64,000 nt of DNA from Dasypus novemcinctus (Eukaryota > Chordata > Mammalia > Cingulata > Dasypodidae). Below the pieces are notes generated by a model. The model was given only the letters and a program-made list of their open reading frames with translations. It did not search any database and had not been told where the DNA came from. The stretch covers positions 92,403,675 to 92,467,674 of the forward strand of contig NC_080683.1 of assembly GCF_030445035.2 (NCBI RefSeq), read 5' to 3'. Below, in pieces: positions 43,756 to 56,581 of the stretch. The position numbers were made by a program, and so were the translations under genes. Numbering within the stretch: position 1 is the stretch's first letter; each line of letters begins with the position of its first letter.

Positions 43756-45250
43756 AAACTGCTCATGGGATTGAAAGCCTGAGGAGGCTGTTTTGAAAGT
43801 CAAAGGACTATAAATCTACCTCATCTCTATACATTTGAAGTCAACGTTTAATTTCTTGCTAAATACACATGCTAAAATTTGTTCCATGTAATGTTTAGGT
43901 ACATATGGACCTATTGTCCTATGATACAGGAACAATTAGATTGGATTAAAATCTGTGACCAAATTTGAAATTATGTGAAAAATTATAATAAAAGTCCTAT
44001 ATATCTCATGCTAAATACTTTTTGCCTTGCAATGCATTTCACTCCTGCACTAGTAGAAAGAGACACTGTAAAATTGTGAGCTAATAAAAGTTTTATGGAT
44101 AACAGAATTTTAAAATTTTATCCATAAGATTGATCAGAGTCTACAAAGCTCTTTTGAGAAATTCCATATGGCATTTTTAATCTCCTTGATTATGTTTAAA
44201 TTTTTAGTATGCAAAATTGTGCTACTCTCCTCTTTTTCAGGAAATCTCTATCCTCCAAGCATACTTAGATATCTTTTAATTTGACATCTGGTTCTCAGAC
44301 TAATGAAAATGAGGAAACCACTGCAAAGCTCATGCTACCATTATTGATCTCAGGCTTTAGGGGATAAAAACCAAAGCTCCGAGGTAGATAAGTTGCAGAC
44401 ACTTCTCACTGTGGCAGCAAACCAAGATCCAGACCAGAATTTTCATCAGTAAAGAATGCTGACCTGGGAAGTATATGGAGGGGGACATAGAACATTTAAA
44501 ATATCAAGGGCCCACTTACCCTTTATTCTAGCAGAGGCTGAACTAATAAAAGTCAACAGTTGTTGAAAATATATCTTTCCATCAGTACAATTTTTCTGTA
44601 GCAGTTATCACCTCTGGGCCTAAGGGCTTTGACAAAGGAGACTTCTAATATGAAAGTAGCAGTAAGCAAGCCCAGAACTGAAAGTGCTGGAGGCCCAAAT
44701 GGTGCTTTTCAAAAATAAGCTTGGAGAGCATTAAGCATCTCTGAGCAGGCACTACCTATAGGTAGTGACCTATAGGAACGCAGGTGCTACTTTCAGAATT
44801 GTTCCTCTTTCCCAAAGTTCTGAGGGAAATGGGATCAAATGATGGAGCTCCACAGCCACTCTGCACCCTGCAAGACCCCAAGGTCTTGTTTCCAGTGAGC
44901 ATGCTCTCAGAGAAAAGGGAGGGGAAGGACAAATAGACACAAGAGAGGAAATGCAATGTAATAATAAAGTTGGGATAGCAATGTGAGATATAGATTAAAT
45001 TTCTAATTTAAAATCTGGTTCTTTCCAATGTATTTCTCAAAAATTCTACTTGCAACTATGAAACAGGAGCAAGCAAGTTATCACTATTTCAGTTTGCTTG
45101 TGTATTTCATCATGGCTTTTTTTTCCCCTCAATACTTGCAGTTTATTTGGATTCTAGCTAAGTACCATTGGTATTATGCTTCTCTGGCTTTAAATTGTGC
45201 CATATCCATTTAAATGGACTTTTTCCCCACTTGGCAGTAAAATGTCATTA
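43756..45250. other. Unassigned, probably unique sequence
   Basis: About 1.5 kb with no gene or repeat I can support. Confidence 0.35.
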
Positions 45251-45254
45251 AAAA

Positions 45255-45283
45255 AACATGTGCACACACATACACACACACAT
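45255..45283. repeat. Short (CA)n-rich tract
   Basis: Interrupted CA dinucleotides ('cacacacatacacacacaca'). Confidence 0.85.
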
Positions 45284-45429
45284 GCTGTACAACATGTGAA
45301 CCAGACACGTGTTACGAACAGGACCAAAGACAGCTTGACCTAAGGCCCAAGCTAAGAGCTCTATCTGACATAGGTACTCGGAAATATGGTGAGAACAAGA
45401 TCTGTTTACTAACTCTATAATGAAAAATA

Positions 45430-45730
45430 GCTGGGGAGTCTTAAAGGTAAGTTCAAGAGACTGAAGGAGGAAGCAGCAGCGGACGAGGGTTCCAAATGGA
45501 TGGCCCATCCCAGGACTGGTTCCAAGGCATCAGTCACGGCGACCGACTGACAGGTGTCTTCCCCTTATTCTTCTCTAAGTCACCGAGGGCTTCAAGGAAA
45601 TGCACCGCGTCCCACTGCTCCTCACCACTGGTGGCCACTCAGGGCATCTGCTCTGAGTTTGCGGTGACCCCAGGAGGTGGCGCCCCTTTAAACCACGCTG
45701 AGGGAACTATGTGCTCATCTTAAATTCACG
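45430..45730. other. GC-richer, CpG-containing patch without assignment
   Basis: About 300 bp clearly richer in GC and CpG than its neighbours, e.g. 'cacggcgaccgactgac', 'caccgcgtccc' and 'tttgcggtgacc'. A plus open frame at 45496-45723 crosses it but has no recognisable domain. It could be a regulatory element, an old LTR or a broken exon. No splice-site pair was established. Confidence 0.35.
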
Positions 45731-46189
45731 ACAGACTCATACACCAAAACCCAAGTGACAGAAATAGGCATCTGCTGGGAGCACCTCGACACAAGGTCTT
45801 TGCAAAGACAAATTACTGAGGAATATTTCTTGTCGCCTGGTTTCTTCAAAACCCGTCAAGACAAAAGGAATGAAAACAAAATAGCTATCAGGTTAAATAT
45901 GTTGCTTTTTTACAGGAGGATTCGTTTTAAGATATTAAGAGGTCTTGTTTTTAATTTGTTTCTAATTTAGTGCAAATGTATAAAAATGCAAATACTTTAT
46001 AATAAAATAAATCACTCGCAAAAGCCATTTTCTGTTGAAAGAGCTGATTTTATAGATGGATGTGCATTAGTTCTTTCAACCCTAATGAAATAGACTCCTT
46101 ACCCTTCCAGAGGAATGGCTTTATTTATTTACAGTACTTAGGAAAGGGAGGCAAGCAATAGAAAAAGGAGGTTTGCAAAATCAGTCTTC
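45731..46189. other. Unassigned sequence
   Basis: About 460 bp with nothing recognisable. Confidence 0.4.
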
Positions 46190-46600
46190 AGAAAGGGCCC
46201 AAGTGGAGTGAGCAAGATCTGCTAAGGCTGGGTTCAGAGTCCTGGGGCTCCCCTGGGACTCACCTCCCGATGGTGAGGACAGTTCTCCCCAAGTCTCTCA
46301 ATTTAGCTGCCTTTGGGCCCAGCAACAGTCCTGGGCAACCTCTCAGTTCTCCGTCAGCCCCTTCGCCTTAGGCTAGCTCCTCGTTGTACCTAGACTTGTA
46401 GATGCAGGTTCCTCTGGGCAAAGAGCCACTATGGCTTTTAAATGTGGTAGATTGGCAGTGGAGGAAGGCTGGGCTCAGCAAACCAGTGGTGTTGCAGCAC
46501 AAAGAACAGCCAGGCCTGGGAAATAAATTAACAAAGTCAGCAAAAAGCATATCTTCCCCACGAGGTGATGACATCCTTCTACAGTCATGACTCTTGTTTC
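46190..46600. other. Second GC-richer patch without assignment
   Basis: About 400 bp with higher GC, including 'gggactcacctcccgatgg' and 'cagccccttcgcctta'. No repeat family or exon was recognised. It may be an old LTR or part of a regulatory block with 45430-45730. Confidence 0.3.
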
Positions 46601-47424
46601 TTTATTTTTAATTAATAGAGCAGAATTTCTTGTGACAAATTCACATGCTTTGCATTTAGCTTGTGAACAGATAACTGATTCATGGACCATTTTAGACAAC
46701 CTCATAGAATGATTAAACGCACAATTATTTCCCCTCTTTGTAATTTTATCAAGTTTATCCATTTAACATCTTTCCAAAAATATTTATTAAATGCCTACCA
46801 TATGTCTGTCTGCTATGTTCACATACTTTGAAATCAGGGAAATCCCAGAAAGGAACAAGAGATGCAACATTTAGGAGAGTAGGCTCATTTATCACATATA
46901 ATCATTGGCTCTAAATAGGATCAACTTTAGAGATTTTATGCAATTATCTTTTCTAAAAACAAATAAAGTCTATTCCATAATCTATGTAAACTCCCCACAC
47001 ATTAATTAGTATAAGTCTGCAGTGCTGAATTAAAGCTTCTCAACAGGAGGGACATATGGAATTCCCTTTTTCAGAGTACCCTTTGGTTAGTCGCTAGATG
47101 GGAATTTCTTTTATCGCCTCCTTATGCATTATAGACACATCAACCTCCCACTGATATTAATGCAATTCTTAGAATTAGAGCTGAAGATGCTTCTAATTTC
47201 AGAGACAAATCTTTCATTGTTTAAATAACACCACAGGCTACTATTAAGCATTTGAACAAAAAGAATAACTAAGTAAAATAAAAAAACTAATGACATCAAA
47301 CCAGAGTACAAACAATTTCATCCACATATTTCATTTGACGTGTAGCATAGGAAAAAGCCTCGAGCTTTCATTTCTATGCATTAAGAATCATACAAATATG
47401 ATTATAACTTGAAGGGGGATTTAT
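46601..47424. other. Unassigned sequence with a possible L2 scrap
   Basis: 'aaatatttattaaatgcctaccatatgt' near 46779 (shown only in part by its start, AAATATTTATTAAATG) resembles the terminal piece of an antisense L2. The rest is unmarked. Confidence 0.35.
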
Positions 47425-47655
47425 AGATATCATTTATTATTTGCTAGGTCCTGTAGTAAATATATACATATCTCATTTAGTCCATTCAAGTGCCCAAAGA
47501 GTCTGCTATTATCATCTGATTTGTGGATGAAGATAATAAAACCTAGAAAATATATTTCACTGCCCAAAATCACCCAGCTAATAAGACCCAAGGAAGTTTG
47601 AAATGTAGGACTTTCTGAGTGCAAAATGTCCTGGTCTTTCCACAATATTGTGTTG
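47425..47655 (-). repeat. MIR SINE, antisense
   Basis: Antisense MIR order: 'atctcatttagtcc', 'gctattatcatctgatttg', 'cactgcccaaaatcaccca', 'gctaataagacc' and 'tctttccac'. Nearly full length and old. Confidence 0.8.
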
Positions 47656-48359
47656 GCTTCAGTATACTTAGTCATGAATTAACATATAGGGAATATAATG
47701 GTTAAATCTATCTTGATCCAATATTTCTAAACATGAATGGCTGTTCGTATAAATTAAATTAGTACATAGTTTATATGCAATAAGCATTGGCAATTTATCT
47801 CTGAATATGTTCAGCTACTTTTATTTTTCTAAATATTTCCTCGGCAATTATCAGATTTTAGTGGCTCATATTTATTACACGTTATAATAATAATGCCGTA
47901 AGGTATGAATTTTTGCTGTAGAAATTTCCACAGAAAACCTTATACTATGTCAGAGACTAAAATTGTGACCTGGGACTATTTATTAACATATAAGAAATAA
48001 TTAGCAAATGTTTAATTTTCTTATAGTAATACATTGCCTATGGACAGGAATTACTTAGCTGTACCTTCATTTGTGCAAATGAGGAAATAAAAATTCATAA
48101 TTGAACAGTAGATGAATCACTAAATGGCTATCTTATTAAATGAATATTAGTTTAATAAACCAAATGATATTTATTTTATATTTTCTGTTCAAGTATTATC
48201 CTAGATTCCTTCCAGTGAGTTTATTGCTTTTCCATATCAGATTATTTTGAAAATTTGTTTCTAAAAGTTCCCAATACACACATTTGACTTCCAAAAACAC
48301 TGTCATTAAGGAGATGTTTTCTTATATGAAGAGATTAAAAAGGACAAAATAGAAGGATA
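47656..48359. other. Unassigned AT-rich sequence
   Basis: About 700 bp without a gene or recognised repeat. Confidence 0.4.
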
Positions 48360-49160
48360 ATGGTGGTGAGAATGTATTTCTATACATTGCTGGAAAATGA
48401 CCTGACAAGAGAGATTTAATTAATATTTATCAGAAGCTTTAAAAACAGGCAGTCTTTATCTAGCAATTCTACCTGTGAAAGGCAGAATTCAGAAAAACAG
48501 GTATAGATACACATATATGAATGTTTGCAGCAAGATTATTATTATTTTTTAAAGATTTACTTTTTAAAAAAATTTCTCTCCCCTTCCCCTTCTTCCCCCC
48601 ATTGTCTGCTCTCTGTATCCACCCGTTATGTGTTCTTCTGTGACCGCTTCTGTCCTTATCAGCAGCACCAGGAATCTGTATTTCTTTTTGTTGCATTATC
48701 TTGTTGTGTCAGCTCTCCGTGTATGTGGTGCCATTCTTGGTCAGGCTGCACTTCCTTTCGCACTGGGAGGCTCTCCTTATGGGGCACAATCCTTGTGCGT
48801 GGGGCTCCCCTATGCAGGGAACACCCCTGCGTGGCACGGCACTCCTTGCTCGCATAAACACTGCACATGGGCCAACTCCACACAGGTCAAGGAGGCCCAG
48901 TGTTTGAACCTTAGACCTCCCATGTGGTAGGCAGATGCCCTATCCATTGGGCCAAGTCCGCTTCCAGCAGCAAGATTATTAATGATACTGTAAATATGTA
49001 CACCATCTATGCATCCTTCAGAAGGCAGCAGGTTAAATATTCTTAATTTATTCAGTTTATTATTATGAAAACAATATATTGATGTCAATCTAAAATTACT
49101 GGTACAATATGTTGAGTGAAAGAAAAATCAGCACGTATCTTATGACTACATTTGAATAAA
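48360..49160 (+). mobile_element. Old L1 3' fragment, split by a DAS-III SINE
   Basis: Plus-strand ORF2-end sequence ('ttatctagcaattctacct', 'atgaatgtttgcagcaag') resumes after the SINE ('atactgtaaatatgtacacc', 'ttgagtgaaagaaaaatcag'). Strongly diverged, with many stops. Confidence 0.7.
48542..48966 (-). mobile_element. DAS-III type armadillo SINE, full length
   Basis: The minus strand begins 'ggaagcggacttggcccaat' and has a tRNA-like head with a B-box-like 'ggttcaaaca' block. A long GC-rich body and an A-rich end near 48550 follow. GCAGCAAGATTATTA is duplicated exactly at 48527-48541 and 48967-48981. At 425 bp it is much longer than the other tRNA SINEs here. The family is known from armadillos. 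Open frames across it are shadows. Perfect duplication and good preservation point to a fairly recent insertion. Confidence 0.93.
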
Positions 49161-49184
49161 TAAATACGTGTGTGTTTAGTTCCA

Positions 49185-49295
49185 TGCATGTGAATGTGTG
49201 TATGTGTGAGAGAGAGACAGAAAGGAGAAAAAAGAATGAGATGAGGAGAAAGAGAAAAGACAGAGACTGAAAGAGAGAGAGGATTAAGTCAAAGA
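49185..49295 (+). repeat. TG then purine-rich (GA) low-complexity tract
   Basis: 'tgtgtgtatgtgtgagagag' is followed by about 90 bp of almost pure A and G. This polypurine strand can form triplex DNA. Confidence 0.85.
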
Positions 49296-49783
49296 TTAGA
49301 TTTCAGGTAATTATTTCTGAAGTTTTGTTTGAACTGATATTATTTTTATATATAGAAAAATTTAAATAATTAAGGCTATTTCTATTTCAAGAGAAGAGAA
49401 AATTGAATTGCAAGGTATGGAAAGAGGAAAAAGGTAAAAAAAATAAGCAAGGAGTAGGAGCAGAAGTAGAGGAAACAAAGGGAGGAAAGTTGCGTCTGGT
49501 TTATTGCTTCCAACTTACTTTAGAGATCAGTTCCTTATGGAAAAAAGAAATCTCAGCACTTGAGACACAGAGAAGAGAACAGGCAAGTTCAAGTAGTTAT
49601 ATGTGTTCTTTATCTACTGAGTATTTTTCAACCCATCTTTCATCCAAGAGTGATCACCTCCATCATCTGAGGTACCTGAGAGATGAAAACATACATCAAA
49701 GCTCCTTGGCTGATCCATCATGCCAAGTAAACTGAGTGAGACATAAACCTTTCCTGTTTTATGGCACTGAGATTGTGAGAATC

Positions 49784-50199
49784 TGACCTAGTTTTCCTGA
49801 GCTGCTATGGCAAATATCACACAATGGGTTGGCTTAACTATACAATTTAATTGGCTCATGATTTTGAGGCTAGAAATAGTCCAAAATTATGCTATTATTA
49901 ATCTTCCTTTTTCCCAAAGGCTAGTATTCTGGCATTACTCCCAGCAATCTTTGGGTTTCCTTGGTTGGAAACCTTGCTTCCCATCACATGGTGATGACCA
50001 CTCCATTCTCCTCCAAGTTCCCCCTGACTTATGGCTTCTCCAGTGTTCTGGGTTAAGGCCTGCCCTGCTTCAGTTGACCAACCCTTAACTACAAATAAGA
50101 TCTTCAAGAGATCCTATTTATAACTGGCTCATACCCACAAGAGTGTGGATTAAGATTAATAACATGCACTTGTTGGGGTACATAATCCAAACTACCACA
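49784..50199. mobile_element. Solo LTR, xenarthran ERVL-like family B
   Basis: It starts TGACCTAGTTTTCC and ends ACTACCACA. The flanks GAATC (49779-49783) and GAGTC (50200-50204) match at 4 of 5 bases. Shares layout with the copies at 55732-56123 and 56582-57027: a 'gctgctatgg'-like start, 'aatttattggctca' type block, 'cacatggtgatg', a 'cccacaagagtgtgga' block and a similar end. Confidence 0.78.
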
Positions 50200-50274
50200 G
50201 AGTCATTTGTTACCATAGCATAACTTCATTAATCCAGAAAGGTAGATATGAAAAGAGCCTTTCCAAGATCTCAT

Positions 50275-50570
50275 ATTCATTCAGCAAATATTTCTTGAGT
50301 ATCTCCTCTCTTCCATTTGATAAATCTATGAAACACAACTCATCCTTGTAGAGTTTATATATTCTAATATGAGAGATGGTTAACAAATAGTAAGTATTAT
50401 GGTAATGTAGAAGGTGGTAGTGTTATGGAAAAACCATCAGAGCAGCATAAGAGGTATCATGAGTACCAAGAAGTGGAATGGGTTTGAATTTTAGATAAAG
50501 TATTTAGGATAGACCTCACTGAGAATTTGTGCACAGACTTAGAGAACACACTACCTTCAGGTGTCTCAAA
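50275..50570 (-). repeat. L2 LINE 3' end, antisense
   Basis: Ancient L2 in antisense: 'cattcagcaaatatttcttg', 'tccttgtagagtttatatat', 'gataaagtatttagg', 'agacctcactgagaatttg'. Shared by all mammals and inactive. Confidence 0.72.
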
Positions 50571-51045
50571 ATGAGTTGAAACCAGGAGGCTGGAAGTGAG
50601 GAACTGTTATCTTGTGTCCTCAGAAAGAAAAAAACCTAAGAATTTAGAATGTTACTGAAAAATAACCTTAATAGACACTGGGTTGGTCCCAGAATTCTTT
50701 GCACACAATCAGTTTCTTTTGTAATATAAAGCTAATTCTTAATCCTTAACTAAATTAAAAATAAAATCCATATGCTTGTTTAGAATCCATGATGTAAAAA
50801 GTTTCCTTTGCCTTTAACATTGCTTCCTCTGAGGCAGGAACTGGAGAGGTTTGTATAAATCATAACAGGTTTCAAAGGGCTTGTTTTAGATATTTGAAAA
50901 AGCTTTCACATTGAAATGCCAAGGGGACTGAAATTTGTTTGCAAACTCTAATTTTATGTGTGAGTATTTGTAAATAATATATATGAATAAATGATACCCA
51001 CATACACAGGTATATCCATGCAGATACATAAATACTTGTGAATGT
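50571..51045. other. Unassigned sequence
   Basis: About 475 bp without a supported feature. The left part may be more L2. Confidence 0.4.
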
Positions 51046-51470
51046 TTTAAATTAACTAATTATCATTAGATAAGTTATATGTTTACCGAAAATTCATGCA
51101 GAAAATGCAGAGATCCCATATGCTGCCCTTTAACACATACAGTTTTCCCTATTATTAATACCTTGCATTAGTGCAGTACTTGTGTTACAAGTGATAAAAA
51201 ATACTATGATGATACTATTCATTATAATCCATAGTTTATATTAGGGTTGACTTTTGCATTGTACAGACCTATGTATTTTGTTTTTTTAGTTTTAATCCAG
51301 TAACGTATACAACCTAAAATTTTCCCCCTTTAACAACATTCAAATATGTAATTCGGCTGTGTTAATTTCATTAGCAATGCTATGCTACTATCACCACCAT
51401 CCATTACCAAATCTTTTCCATCACCAAATATGCCATTTGCCATTTAATTTCCTGTCAATATACAAGTGAT
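51046..51470 (-). repeat. L1-type 3' UTR fragment, antisense
   Basis: Same repeat as 8925-9600: 'attcatgcagaaaatgc', 'ccttgcattagtgcagtact', 'attgtacagacctatg', 'aaaattttccccctttaa'. No coding part. Confidence 0.7.
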
Positions 51471-54400
51471 ATTTGATTATGTCCCTAGTTTTCTGGCTTC
51501 TCCACCTAAAATTTCTGAATTTAAACTACAACATAGACAATTTTCAGATAACCCTGTGAGTCTTCAATTAGAATGGTCTAAGGGATATGCAAACCATTTG
51601 TTCCTTTAGCTTCTCTAATTCTCTGTCAAGTTAAAACCACAGTCAATGACAAATCGGGTCTATGTGAGATTTTTATAGAACTGCTTTAGTAGAAATATGA
51701 CCTAAAATTCTGCTATTGCATAATTAGCTCCAGATACTGAAACAGTGATGAAATAATTATGCAATTTTCCCTCACAATATTCCCAATTTTTCAGTAATGC
51801 AAATCATAGCTCACAGACTTGAGTTTCTAAACTTGTTGTTTCATACTAAGAGATCAGAATACATGAAGTGAAGGATAAAATAGGAAGGGACACATTTCAA
51901 CCTGCTATCCTCTTCCTTCTTCGTCCAAATTCATATAGTGCAGAGGTCAAGACATTCCGTGAATTAGATTCATATTCATCTAAAGTAGGAAGATGATCAA
52001 CTGGTGATAATCATTCTATTTATTTTCTTTTACACTCCACAGTTCACTGCAGAACATTAGGAATCACAAAACCTAACATATGGGTTAATATTGCCACAAT
52101 ACTGTCAGATTTTTGAGCAAGAATTTCAAGACTGTAATCTCAATTAACTCAATATTTTGACGGTAAACTGCATTCAGTAACTTGGTTAAACTTGCTTTTC
52201 CTTTTTCAAATGTATTCCCATGGATAAACTAGAAAGAGTAGTTTGAAGGGGAAAAGAACCATCGAATTGCAGCTTTGTCCTTGGCTTTTCATTGCTCAAC
52301 TGGGAGAAAACAGCTAGCAGAGAGGTCTGCAACCTTACTCCGCCATATCGTTCAGAGTGTCAGCCATAGATCACCTGTGACAAGTATTTAATTCATTGTC
52401 TCACCAGGGACGATGTGCAACCTTCTGCTGGAAGTTAGGTGTTTCGTTTCATTTTAAAGCTGCCAACAATAGTAGTCTTTCTGGCCTTGTATTAATCTCC
52501 CTTTCGATTTAGTATTTCCAACTTCTTCCTCTAAAGGCTGTGAAAATCATTTGTTTTCTAATGATTTCCCTGTTAAATCCTTTCAAAAGTGTAGCTGTAA
52601 GTGACTCTCCCTACCATCACAGTATAACAATGAATTTTCTTGTTTCCCCGCAGAAAACAAAATAGTGCATTCTTGCCTTTGTTTTTGCCATCCAAACAAA
52701 ATAAAATATTAAAACATAATGATTCAAGTGCCAGAGCAAATGTGCTTTAGTTGATGGACTTCTACTGAGAAGGAAAAATATAGAACAGAGCAAACACAGG
52801 CAAGCAATTTTTATAGATGATGTGCTAAAAATGCAAATTATACCCTTAGTAATAACTGATATGGACAGTAATTAGAGGACTCATTCTACCACTAAGAAGA
52901 GAATATATGCAGAGCCAAATATTGCTTCACATGCCATTTTCCAGGCCATTGACAACTCAGTATGCCATCGGAGCTGGACCATGACATGGTCAGACAGCAG
53001 GGCGGATTGAACCCCTAGTTCCTCCAGTGGTGCCCATCGTAATTGAATTTGAATCGCCATGGTAATGTTTATTAAAAATTAGAAATAGCCTAAAGTATTC
53101 TCAGTTTTATTTCAATTTATTAAAAGTTAACAAATAAAAGTTAAGTGTGTGCTGTGCCCTTTCACTGGAAATGTATTAAAATAATTACTATTGAAATAGT
53201 TGAGCACAGCAGATGTCATAGATCTACACATTTTATTGTATTAAGTCAGATCACTGAAATATAGAAAAAGGATTTGCAGTATTTAGTTTCTCTCTTAGAT
53301 ATGCCAAAAGATGAACTAAGAAAAATGCTGTTGCATGATATAGTGAATAATGAGAAAACTAAAATTTGTTATTTTAAAATAGAAAAGAAGATACATTTTA
53401 GGATTAAATAAAGTATAAATACCTAAATGTTTAAACTCTTTCCATGTGTACAATAAAAAATAGACTAGAAAACTATTTGTTTTTATGCTACCGATGTAAG
53501 CTACCTACACAAGGGCAAAACAACACTGCTTATAAATTAATAAATAGTTTTCAGGTAATATCTGCAATTCCAATTTAGAAATTCACCAACCAGGATAAGG
53601 TCAAATATATCCAAATTTTTTCAACTTCTCAATTACTGCCATTGCTTAAATAAAGGGTTTTGCATTATCATTTGTATGCGAATATATGTAGGTACATTCC
53701 TTGATTTCCTATGATATAATTTTAATCTTGACCTTTGTACTTATAATGTTAGTAAATATTATTTCTTTAATTTCATGTGTGCTTTATTTTGCTGTGCATA
53801 ATATTTCTTCCTTACCTGCTGAATTGCCTGTGGGCTTACAGAAAGCTTCAGTAAACTGCATATAATAACCTTGGAAATTTGCCATGATTCTAGTGGCAGT
53901 CATTTTCAAATTTGCTTTCTCTGTTAAAATTTTGCAAGAAGTGTGAAGAGAGATATTTTCTATCTGCTAGGCTCTGACTGCATTCCGGATCCAACCATGC
54001 CTATAAGATATATGCTAGAAAATATTATGGCATTTGTAATAATGTTTTCAAGTGGAACACGTCCCTATGGGACATATTTCATGTGCGCTGTATATATTGG
54101 GAAGAAAAGCATTCAAGGGGCATGTTATTCAAAGTGAAGCTGTCGCTGGGTATTAGAGTACTACAGTACTTAGGTGAAATGATACAGATTGACTTACTTC
54201 ATTTTTCAGTGGAACATTTTAAACTGGCTTGCTCTTAAAAATCTGTAAATCATCTAAGCAAGAGAAAACAGCAACAAGGTTGATAAAATCATAAATGGCT
54301 TTTCCATCACTGCTGAAACTCTAATTTTCTTGCTTATTGCTTGAGTTGATAAAACAAATAAAAGAAGGAATCTTAGAGATTTCTTTAATATGCAAAGTGA

Positions 54401-54839
54401 ATTTCAATGTACTCTCCTGCTGGTATTTTTATGGAAAACCTGACTACATGGTACATGTGGAATGTAGAAATCTGCATTTAGATAGAAATATTATAAAATG
54501 CATGGTAGAATACAAAGTCAGTCTTTAATGGAGATGGCAAAGTGCTGTATTATACGGTTGAGTAGATCGTCAGCATGCATATAGGTTTGCGCGTCTTTGG
54601 TAACCAAGTGCCTGTTTTGCCCAAGAGACTATTAATTTATTTTAAACCTTTGACAAAAGTCAATCGTCAATGAAGAAAAAATACACCAGATAGGTAGGTC
54701 CTTCTCCCAGTGGAATTTTGGTGCTATCTCTAGAGTATGCTTACAATACATACATTTTGTCATTTTTTTCCCTCAAATTCCTTTGGGAAATCATGTAGAT
54801 TGATTCAGTTAGAAGGTATTCCATTGTACTTAGATGAAT
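51471..54839. other. Longest stretch with no recognised repeat
   Basis: About 3.4 kb in which I recognise no LINE, SINE, LTR or DNA element. It includes octamer-like ATGCAAAT at 51797-51804 and a GC-richer block at 52940-53060 ('gccatcggagctggaccatg'). Open frames (53943-54137, 54337-54528) are short and lack features. It is a candidate for conserved non-coding sequence, which cannot be tested from one genome. Confidence 0.35.
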
Positions 54840-55731
54840 ATGATTGAGAAGAACTGAGGGGTGTCTGATGGTTATAGTGGAACAAAAGATGTTAGGAATA
54901 CTTTGTCCTATTACCAAAACTGATGTGTTCGATGACCTCAGGAATTTCGCAGTCCCACAGGGGCTCAGGCATTCTATCTATAAATGTAAAAATGGCATTG
55001 CCTCTCACCAAATATTGCACAGAGGAAAAGAGAGAACTAATGGGGTTCAGTATTATTATCAAGCACATGTAAAAATTGCTGTTATGTGAATAAGAAATGA
55101 ACTAATGGCATAGAGATATATAAATTGCTGAAACTAAGATGATGGATTAAAAGTAATCACAAACAAGAGATAATAAGGATTAAAGCTATTTTATGCAAAA
55201 CCATTTTTAAAGATTATTATATTTGAGTTAATTTTATCTAATGCATTCATAAAAGACAGGAAAAAATTAAAAAAACAAGGACACAAACACAGCAAGATGA
55301 ATACTCTTGTGGACCTGTGAATCTCTTTTAAAAATGTCAAACAATAGTTAGAAAAAGGGTAAGAAACCACATAATTCCCTAAGAACAAACAGAAAAGGTT
55401 AAGAACTGACAGTGATAAAATTTTGGAAGCGGAAAAGCACATACCTGAATTATACGTGATCAAGCAGACTAAAGAAGGCTTAAACTTAAGTCTGCATAGC
55501 AGAAACCAGGAAGAAAGCTGCTTGCCACCAGAAAATCCCACAGAGTATCAGGAATTAGAGATAGCAGGTAGCATAGAGGTGGAGGGGACATGGGGCTGGA
55601 AATAGAAGGACTGGCAGAACCTGTGTACTAAACAGTTAGAAGCCCAGAACTCCTTCCTCACCATGACAGAAGCTTAGTGGCTCACTATGTTAGAGAAGAA
55701 TCCTAAAGTACTCTGGATCTTGATGGATGTG
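54840..55731. other. Unassigned sequence, possibly old retroelement
   Basis: A plus open frame at 54844-55089 (81 codons) and an A-rich part at 55190-55600 look faintly repeat-like. I could not assign them to L1 or another family. Confidence 0.3.
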
Positions 55732-56123
55732 TGTCTTGGTTTGCCAAGGGTGCTATGACAAATCCCACAAATTAGATCAGGCAACAAGAATTTATTGTCT
55801 CACTGTTTTGGAAGCTGGAAGTCCAAATTAAAGTTGTCCACCAGGCTATGCTTTCTCCTGAGATCTACAATGTTCTGGTTGGCTTGTTCTCTATCTCTAT
55901 CACATGGCAGTATATGTTTCATTCTATGGCTTCCACTTCTGGCTTCTTCTTCTTCCATATCCAATTTCCATTGCTTATGAGGACTTCAGTAAAGTTGGAT
56001 GAAGGTTCATCACATTCAGTCTGGCTATCTTCAAAGGTCGTATTTACCAATGGTTCACTTCCATGGGAGCAGGGCTTGGGACTTACATATATCTTTATAG
56101 GGGGCATGATTGAATCTGCTACA
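55732..56123. mobile_element. Solo LTR, xenarthran ERVL-like family B
   Basis: It starts TGTCTTGGTTTGCC and ends GAATCTGCTACA. The flanks ATGTG (55727-55731) and AGGTG (56124-56128) match at 4 of 5. It contains 'agaatttattgtctcactg', 'ggaagctggaagtcca' and 'cacatggcagtat' in family order. Open frames over it are shadows. Confidence 0.78.
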
Positions 56124-56581
56124 AGGTGGGAGGGTCATATAAAATACTGTATACATTAAAGTCTATAAGTGGTGAAATAGTCACAGAACTAAATACACAT
56201 TTTTCTCGCTAAGTCCAATAATAAGTCTGAAAATATGAACTAAGAAATACATTATAATTTTTATTTGATAATACTGAGGCAACTCTCAGAAAAGAATACA
56301 AATAAATCAAACAAGTAAAAGAAATAAGTCTCAGGTATATAGGAATTGCAGTGAGGTAGGACTGGGAGAAGTGCATTCCTACTACTTATATGTCTTTATA
56401 AGTTTGTAAATTATTTGACTTTTTTAACTCTCTGCATGCCTAAGCTCAAAAAGTAAGAAGTAAATTGTAAAAAAGAATGGGTGACAATGCCTGTGAAAAG
56501 AATAGCATACCCATTAAACTAAGTACAACAAGAAGAACATATTGATATATTCAGCAATGAGGATTTTTTTAAAACACAGAA
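56124..56581. other. Unassigned AT-rich spacer
   Basis: About 450 bp between two LTRs. Nothing recognised. Confidence 0.4.

Noticed and set aside
45496..45723. Candidate exon in the GC-rich patch
   Set aside because: No paired splice acceptor and donor in a consistent frame was found and the peptide shows no domain; kept only as a compositional finding.
48525..48930. Overlapping open frames on both strands
   Set aside because: All are contained in the DAS-III SINE, which is non-coding and GC-richer, so stops are rarer by chance.
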